Part shown: positions 59,674 to 64,000 of the stretch, one piece after another
How the letters are laid out: each line of letters starts with the position of its first letter
How positions within the stretch are numbered: position 1 is the first letter of the stretch
Assembly: GCA_016648135.1 (NCBI GenBank)
Contig: JADDOH010010915.1
Coordinates: 1-64,000 of the forward strand
DNA length: 64,000 nt
Origin: Agrypnia vestita
Lineage: Eukaryota; Arthropoda; Insecta; Trichoptera; Phryganeidae
Direction: 5' to 3'
Made by a program: the position numbers and the translations under genes
The notes under the pieces: generated by a model
What the model saw: the letters and a program-made list of their open reading frames with translations, nothing else
Database searches by the model: none
What the model was told of the DNA's origin: nothing

Positions 59674-59905
59674 TTAAGGTACAGAATGTTAAAATAAAAT
59701 AAAATACATAAAAATCCTAGAAATGGCCATGTTGTTTTTATTGGAAAAATAATTTTATGCCATTAGTATTTAAATACAACGATTTTCGAAATAAATTTGC
59801 ATAATTTGCAAATATAAGAATGTTCTTAGGTTTTCACGTCCACTCAGAATCTTCTGGTTTGTGTCTTCTGGGGTATTATGCCGTGTTATTATGAGCTTTC
59901 TGGCC

Positions 59906-59940
59906 GACGTTTCGGATCCCGTTGCAGGGTCCATCATCAG
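59906..59940 (-). ncRNA. minimal hammerhead ribozyme motif, subfamily A
   Basis: Read on the minus strand, the box CTGATGA (59,940-59,934) is followed by a stem II hairpin with GGACCC paired to GGGATCC, then GAAACGTC (59,913-59,906). Bases just outside, GCC before and GGC after, can form stem I. Stem III is reduced to the C-G of GAAACGUC with no loop, as in hammerheads known to cleave as dimers. This is inferred from sequence only. Confidence 0.65.
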
Positions 59941-59972
59941 GGCTGATGTGTTGATGTTGATACATATCAGCC

Positions 59973-60007
59973 CTGATGATAGACCCTGCAATGGGATCCG
60001 AAACGTC
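59973..60007 (+). ncRNA. minimal hammerhead ribozyme motif, subfamily A
   Basis: CTGATGA at 59,973-59,979, a hairpin with GACCC/GGGATC, then GAAACGTC ending at 60,007. Stem I can form from GCC/GGC. Beyond a small internal loop, UAU/AUA pairs again, as in type I hammerheads. It is the mirror partner of the 59,906-59,940 copy. Confidence 0.68.
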
Positions 60008-60275
60008 GGCCATAAAGGTCGTAATAACATGACATAATACTCCAGAAGACACAAACCAGAAGATTTGTAAATTTTTTCTAGCTTAAGTCTATTCATGGTG
60101 AAATGGCAAACCAAATTGAGCACAAATCAGCTATCTGCTGTTAAATTGCTGTCGCTGGAAAAAATGTTGTCAATTTGAAAAATAAACCTCTAAAAAACAC
60201 CCTACATTTAAACACTTATGGCATCAACTGTAAGATATTTGAAATGTACTGCCTCAGTACGGGTCTTTCCATTCA

Positions 60276-60422
60276 AGAAAGACAATCGCATCAGTATGTG
60301 TAAGCCGTACGTACGTCGCACATTGTTCCTTTGTGTTGGTGTTTGCGGGTATAAACGCCAACACAACGAAACAATGTGCCTCGTACGCACGGCACTACAC
60401 ATACTAATTTGATTGCCTTTCT
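60276..60422. mobile_element. 147 bp palindromic element
   Basis: Arms of about 70 bp are inverse copies with about 85% match. They contain GTATGTGTA, CGTACG and CACATTGTT words, with a 4-6 bp loop near 60,348. The GC content is above that of the surroundings. Confidence 0.65.
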
Positions 60423-60479
60423 AAAATGAAAAGAACTCTATGTTTGTATACTTTCCATGTTGAGAAAAATACAAATGGG

Positions 60480-60760
60480 TCATATCTTCATGTTGAAACT
60501 TTCTGCAAGCCCCTGCCACCCGGCAGGTTGGCTCAGCGAGAATTTCGAGACCATCATTAACACCAGCAGATTAATTGGCAAAACACGAGTGGGATGTTCA
60601 CACCAGCAAGTGTGCCGACTACCGATCTGCTCGCCCACGCCACGCGTGTAATCAAGACACAAATATTGATTGCGTCAATATTTTTTGCCCCCCTTATTAT
60701 GGTCCAAAATGTGGCAATTGGCAGACCAGCACCATTGGCGGATTTATTGTGAAAAATATT
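60480..60760. other. GC-richer unique segment
   Basis: Includes CCACCCGGCAGGTTGGCTCA and GATTAATTGGCAAAAC. No repeat relation or coding signal was seen. Confidence 0.35.
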
Positions 60761-60872
60761 GTCAGAGTTGATTTATTGCGAATAATATTGTAAAATTTTT
60801 TAATTGCCCGTTTAGATCTTCTGGTTATATTTTCATGGGGTATTCTGCCGTTTACAAACGACCTTCCCGGCC

Positions 60873-60905
60873 GACGTTTCGGAACCTTTCAGGTTCCTAC
60901 ATTAG
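60873..60905 (-). ncRNA. decayed hammerhead-like motif, subfamily A
   Basis: GAAACGTC and a perfect stem II (GGAACC/GGTTCC) are kept, but the CTGATGA box reads CTAATGT. Stem I pairing is lost. Probably inactive. Confidence 0.5.
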
Positions 60906-61040
60906 CTCTTATGTGGTAGTATGAGTGTTGTACTGTTGAATAAGTGTATATACTCAACTGGTTACATAAACAAAATTGAATTGATTTTATATTAGTAAAA
61001 AGAAAACACTTTGTATATAACCACTTTTTACTGAATTATC

Positions 61041-61073
61041 AACACGTTCTGGGGCCGATGGTCCCTTCATCAG
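61041..61073 (-). ncRNA. hammerhead-like motif, subfamily C, beside a GIY-YIG relic
   Basis: The minus strand reads CTGATGA, then AGGGACC...GGCCCC, then AGAACGTGTT. Stem I is UAUC/GAUA. It lies about 60 bp downstream, in the same sense, of a Penelope-type endonuclease remnant. Confidence 0.55.
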
Positions 61074-61133
61074 GATACAATATAAACTAAAAATTATAAT
61101 TCGAAGTATAACAAAATTTAATATCAAAATAAT

Positions 61134-61420
61134 GATTTGTTTCCAAAGGATGATTAGAAAATCAGAATAGCTATTGCTATTTAAACATCTTAAGCGTTCT
61201 TTAATTCTAATATCAAATTTTTTACAGGTTTACTTACTCGTATAAAAATGATTGCAATCATTACAAATTAAATTAATTTTTAAACCCCCTTTTTTAAATA
61301 TCATATTTCCCTTGTTATTATTAGTATAGGATGCTGGTTGTATAGAATTTGGGATGTTTTTAATAATTGAATAAGAAATACGACTTTTCTCCAATGTTTT
61401 TCAATATCACCTATTGGTGA
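61134..61420 (-). pseudogene. Penelope-like element GIY-YIG endonuclease relic
   Basis: The minus-strand translation contains EKSRISYSIIKNIPNS, then GGLKINLICNDCNHFYTSK, then a TAA stop (61,230-61,232), then KKFDIRIKERL. This resembles the C-terminal end of Penelope-like polyproteins: the CxxC pair, the region corresponding to YIGQTGR, and the R..EH helix of the GIY-YIG nuclease. The nuclease nicks target DNA to prime reverse transcription. The relic has a stop inside the active region and no upstream reverse transcriptase was found. A subfamily C ribozyme motif follows in the same sense, as expected if that motif belongs to the element's terminal repeat. Confidence 0.55.
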
Positions 61421-62004
61421 ATTGATATTAATAAAATTTAAACTTGAAAAACTAAATTCATGAAGAAATTAAAATTACCTATCATTCACTATACACACAC
61501 TCATACACCTACACGTGTCCATGACATTTCACATGGGCCATTAATAAAGATTACTAATTACGAAGAAAAAGAAAACATTTATTGAAATGGTTTGATTTTT
61601 GCGTCAAAAAAAAAATTAACATGAAACATTTAGAGCACTATGGTACTGTGGCAGCTCTTCTAAAATCATAAAAATTCATTGAATATTAATATACCTCTAA
61701 CGATATCCATTCGGGTTATAACAAACTTGATTTCTCGATAAACAATAATTAACTATACGACAAAAAAGCATTGAATTGCATTAATTTTAATATACAATTT
61801 ATAATAATGGGGCAGGGGAGGGGGGATTATCGGGGAAGGGGTAATGGTATATTTTTATATTTTGGATTTAAAAGTATTTAATATAATTTGGTGTGTATTA
61901 CATTTATATCTGGGGGAGCAAGTAGTGTAGTAGTATGCGAAATTTGGGTCACATCGGTATAGATATTCAGAAACAAACGATTCGGCTAGGTTTCCAATTT
62001 TAAA

Positions 62005-62082
62005 TAATAAATAATAATAATAATAAATAATAATACTATAATACAATAATAATAATAATAAGTAATAATAATAATCATAATC

Positions 62083-62115
<33 letters not shown>
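62005..62115. repeat. (AAT)n microsatellite
   Basis: A long, slightly interrupted AAT tract with AATCAT variants. Confidence 0.95.
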
Positions 62116-62116
<1 letters not shown>

Positions 62117-62439
62117 TAATAATTGATTTGTATTTGTTTTGATTGTTGGTTGAGTGAGATAACTAACTGTTACGTAATTTTTTTCTTATATTAAGACTTT
62201 CAAAGCATGTGCTATTGCTTTTCACTCTATATTACTTTTTTGTTTTTGAATTTCTATTATATTATGTCTTTCTTATGCTTCTGCTTGTTACATACTTGCT
62301 TTTTACTTTATATTATTTTTATCTTTATATATTTGTATGTGTATTTTAAGTATTTTCTTTCAACTTTATATCATTTTTTTTTCTTTAAACTATATATTCT
62401 TTTAATGTAAACTTTACTTATCAGTTACTTATGTAAAAG

Positions 62440-62490
62440 CTTTACTTATGTAAAAGCCCTGTAGGGCGTTAATAGATAATAAATTTAAAA
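62440..62490 (+). repeat. LINE 3' end copy
   Basis: TGTAAAAGCCCTGTAGGGCG plus TTAATAGATAATAAA matches the tail at 63,610-63,650. The GCCC...GGGC words can pair as a short 3' hairpin. Confidence 0.5.
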
Positions 62491-62934
62491 AATTAGTCCG
62501 CGCGAACCGCAGCGAACACATAAGGACAATTAGCGTAGCCAACGAATCCCGAACTATGTAACTATAAGGGAAAGAAAGACAACGAAAAGATGAGCAACCG
62601 CCAATGGATCACAAGTGGAGTAATGCAATAGATGACTGAGAGAACTGAGTACATAATCAATACTTCAAGTTTTGGTCGTCAATCTGACAATTCTTCTCGA
62701 AGCATTTTATAGACCTATTATTAAATTCGTGCCTGAAATATGAATATTTGTGGGTGTCCGTCGAAGTAGCGGACTTGTCTGATTATACCTTAACCGGTTC
62801 GGGGTCTGAACCCACGTGCTGTCATGTCCACGCATTTCTATTCACTGACTGTTGGACCACGGAGCACCCATCAGTGGATTAGATAAGTAAAAGCCATTTA
62901 ATTGTTATCACCAGAGTACATCATCGTCACCGAA

Positions 62935-63150
62935 TATGAGTCAAGTAATTACGACGCCCGCGCTAAATATCTCATCTAGACGCTTTCCTATTCCTAAAAT
63001 ATTCATATTTACGTGGGCATAATTCTCATCAAATAAACATCGATGACGAAGTACATGTTCAATCATGATGATCTCAGTTTCTTCACAACGTGGTCCACGG
63101 ATCTCGGTCTTCTTGTGAATCCGTCTAAGGGCCGGTTGTATCAACTTGGA
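62935..63150 (-). pseudogene. possible LINE C-terminal Cys/His fragment
   Basis: A minus frame of 67 codons contains RCEETEIIMIEHVLRHR, which could correspond to the CxxC...ETIEHVL element after the RT domain of some LINEs. The evidence is weak. Confidence 0.3.
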
Positions 63151-63189
63151 TTATAGTAGCCTTTCACCACTGATTATGGTGTTTTTCGC

Positions 63190-63655
63190 CAATCGCCAAT
63201 AATTTGATTGATTACCCCCAGATTATTAGTCTGATCGACTTATATGCCCCATCGAGGTCATCAAGACACAGTGCATTATTCTATTATAGTGGAAATGTCA
63301 GAACTAACGCATTAGCAAACTCTGTAATTCCCAGATTACACTCATTAGGGAATGAACATGCAGAGGCGGCTGACATTTTTGCTGATAGTATAACTGTGTA
63401 TAGGACAAAGCTCATACAATTGTTTACATCTCAACGAAATGGAAATGGACAATAAATTTTTCTATTTTACCTTTAACTATTATTATTTGTACCTTTAACT
63501 ATATTATTATTTTATCTGTCTTATGTTTTTCTGTATTATTATTACTATTACCTTTTAACTGTATTATTATTTTAACTGTCTTGTGTTATTTAAAAAAAAA
63601 TATTCTGTATATTTGTAAAAGCCCATAAGGGCGTTAAATAAATAAATAAATCACA
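63190..63655 (+). pseudogene. LINE ORF2 C-terminus and ATAAATAA tail
   Basis: The frame reads VRTNALANSVIPRLHSLGNE and ADIFADSITVYRTKLIQLF. This is like the RTN...NSxIPRL...DIF end of Jockey-type ORF2. The 3' end AAAGCCCATAAGGGCGTTAA followed by (ATAA)n is shared with 62,440-62,490. Confidence 0.65.
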
Positions 63656-64000
63656 CAACCCAGTATCGTAAAAATCTACGGTTTTTACGAAAGATTACTA
63701 ACATTCATGACAATACAACCGGCCTTAAGTGCCAGGCAATTAAAGTTGGCAGCTCGCAACAGATTTCTTCATTGAAAAATGCAACGCTCTCATCACTATA
63801 CACTTGTGCATATCCTATGGAAAAGTTGTGAAAAATCTAAAATTTGTTCAGGCATTGATGCATTCAATGCATGTCAGTAAAAAAATAATTTTAAATATTC
63901 ACTCCAACTCACAGCAAAATAACAATTAGGCAACTCATTCACCAATATTTAAAATGGACTTTCAGGGTAAAAATAGGCTCTATATGTGGGTTATAAAAGC

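Larger units (their letters stand above)
59848..60065. repeat. Penelope-type foldback carrying two hammerhead-like motifs (subfamily A)
   Basis: Arms of about 98 bp (59,848-59,945 and 59,966-60,065) are inverse copies around a 20 bp spacer. Each arm carries one ribozyme-like core, pointing outward. Flanking words TTCTGGTTTGTGTCTTCTGG and GGGGTATTATG also occur near 26,375-26,450 and 60,815-60,870. Confidence 0.7.

Noticed and set aside
62207..62410. 67-codon Phe/Tyr/Leu-rich ORF that could look like membrane segments
   Set aside because: Composition is explained by T-rich DNA next to a microsatellite. No start context or family match.
51460..64000. Search for the missing DXO C-terminal exon (Lys-Trp-Trp motif)
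   Set aside because: I found no plus-strand AARTGGTGG-type site with suitable context. A weak motif could still be missed by eye.

Overview
This window looks like nuclear DNA from an insect or a close arthropod relative with a large, transposon-rich genome. It is AT-rich, has no operons or dense coding, and is packed with decayed transposons. The types present are BEL/Pao, Jockey-, RTE- and CR1/L2-like LINEs, mariner, hAT, piggyBac and pogo derivatives, Penelope-type ribozyme repeats and tRNA-derived SINEs. I cannot name the order or species from sequence alone.

Only one host protein-coding gene is supported. Two coding exons at 49,331-49,955 and 51,180-51,447 (+) encode most of a DXO/Rai1-family RNA decapping exonuclease. 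Its acidic catalytic residues are kept, but the last exon (about 80-100 residues) is not visible. Transposon sequence fills about 85% of the 1.2 kb intron between the exons.

The best-preserved mobile element is a 6.2 kb BEL/Pao LTR retrotransposon on the minus strand (14,883-21,075). Its two 1.3 kb LTRs are nearly identical, and a 6 bp target duplication, primer site and polypurine tract are present. Gag, protease, RNase H and integrase can be read, but reverse transcriptase is missing. A full-length mariner (54,505-55,783) has one stop codon and one frameshift. Four hAT-type non-autonomous elements with 8 bp duplications, a piggyBac MITE with TTAA ends and a pogo-like MITE with TA ends were delimited to the base.

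The most unusual signal is a dispersed set of small hammerhead-ribozyme-like motifs: a CTGATGA box, a short hairpin, then a GAAA box with an almost absent stem III. They lie on both strands and fall into five sequence subfamilies. Stem I differs between subfamilies but stays self-complementary (GCC/GGC, CUC/GAG, UAUC/GAUA, ACC/GGU). Three subfamilies also occur as head-to-head pairs in foldbacks. One copy lies beside a decayed Penelope-type GIY-YIG endonuclease remnant (61,134-61,420). This matches the known association of minimal hammerhead ribozymes with Penelope-like retroelements.

Region by region: 1-14.9 kb is gene-free, with ribozyme repeats, a 790 bp foldback and a SINE. 14.9-21.1 kb is the BEL element. 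21-32 kb holds a hAT MITE, a ruined mariner, LINE tails and a SINE. 33-48.5 kb is rich in LINE fragments with several GC-richer, ORF-free islands. 46-51.5 kb holds the DXO gene. 51.5-64 kb is a dense field of MITEs, the mariner, ribozyme repeats and LINE tails.
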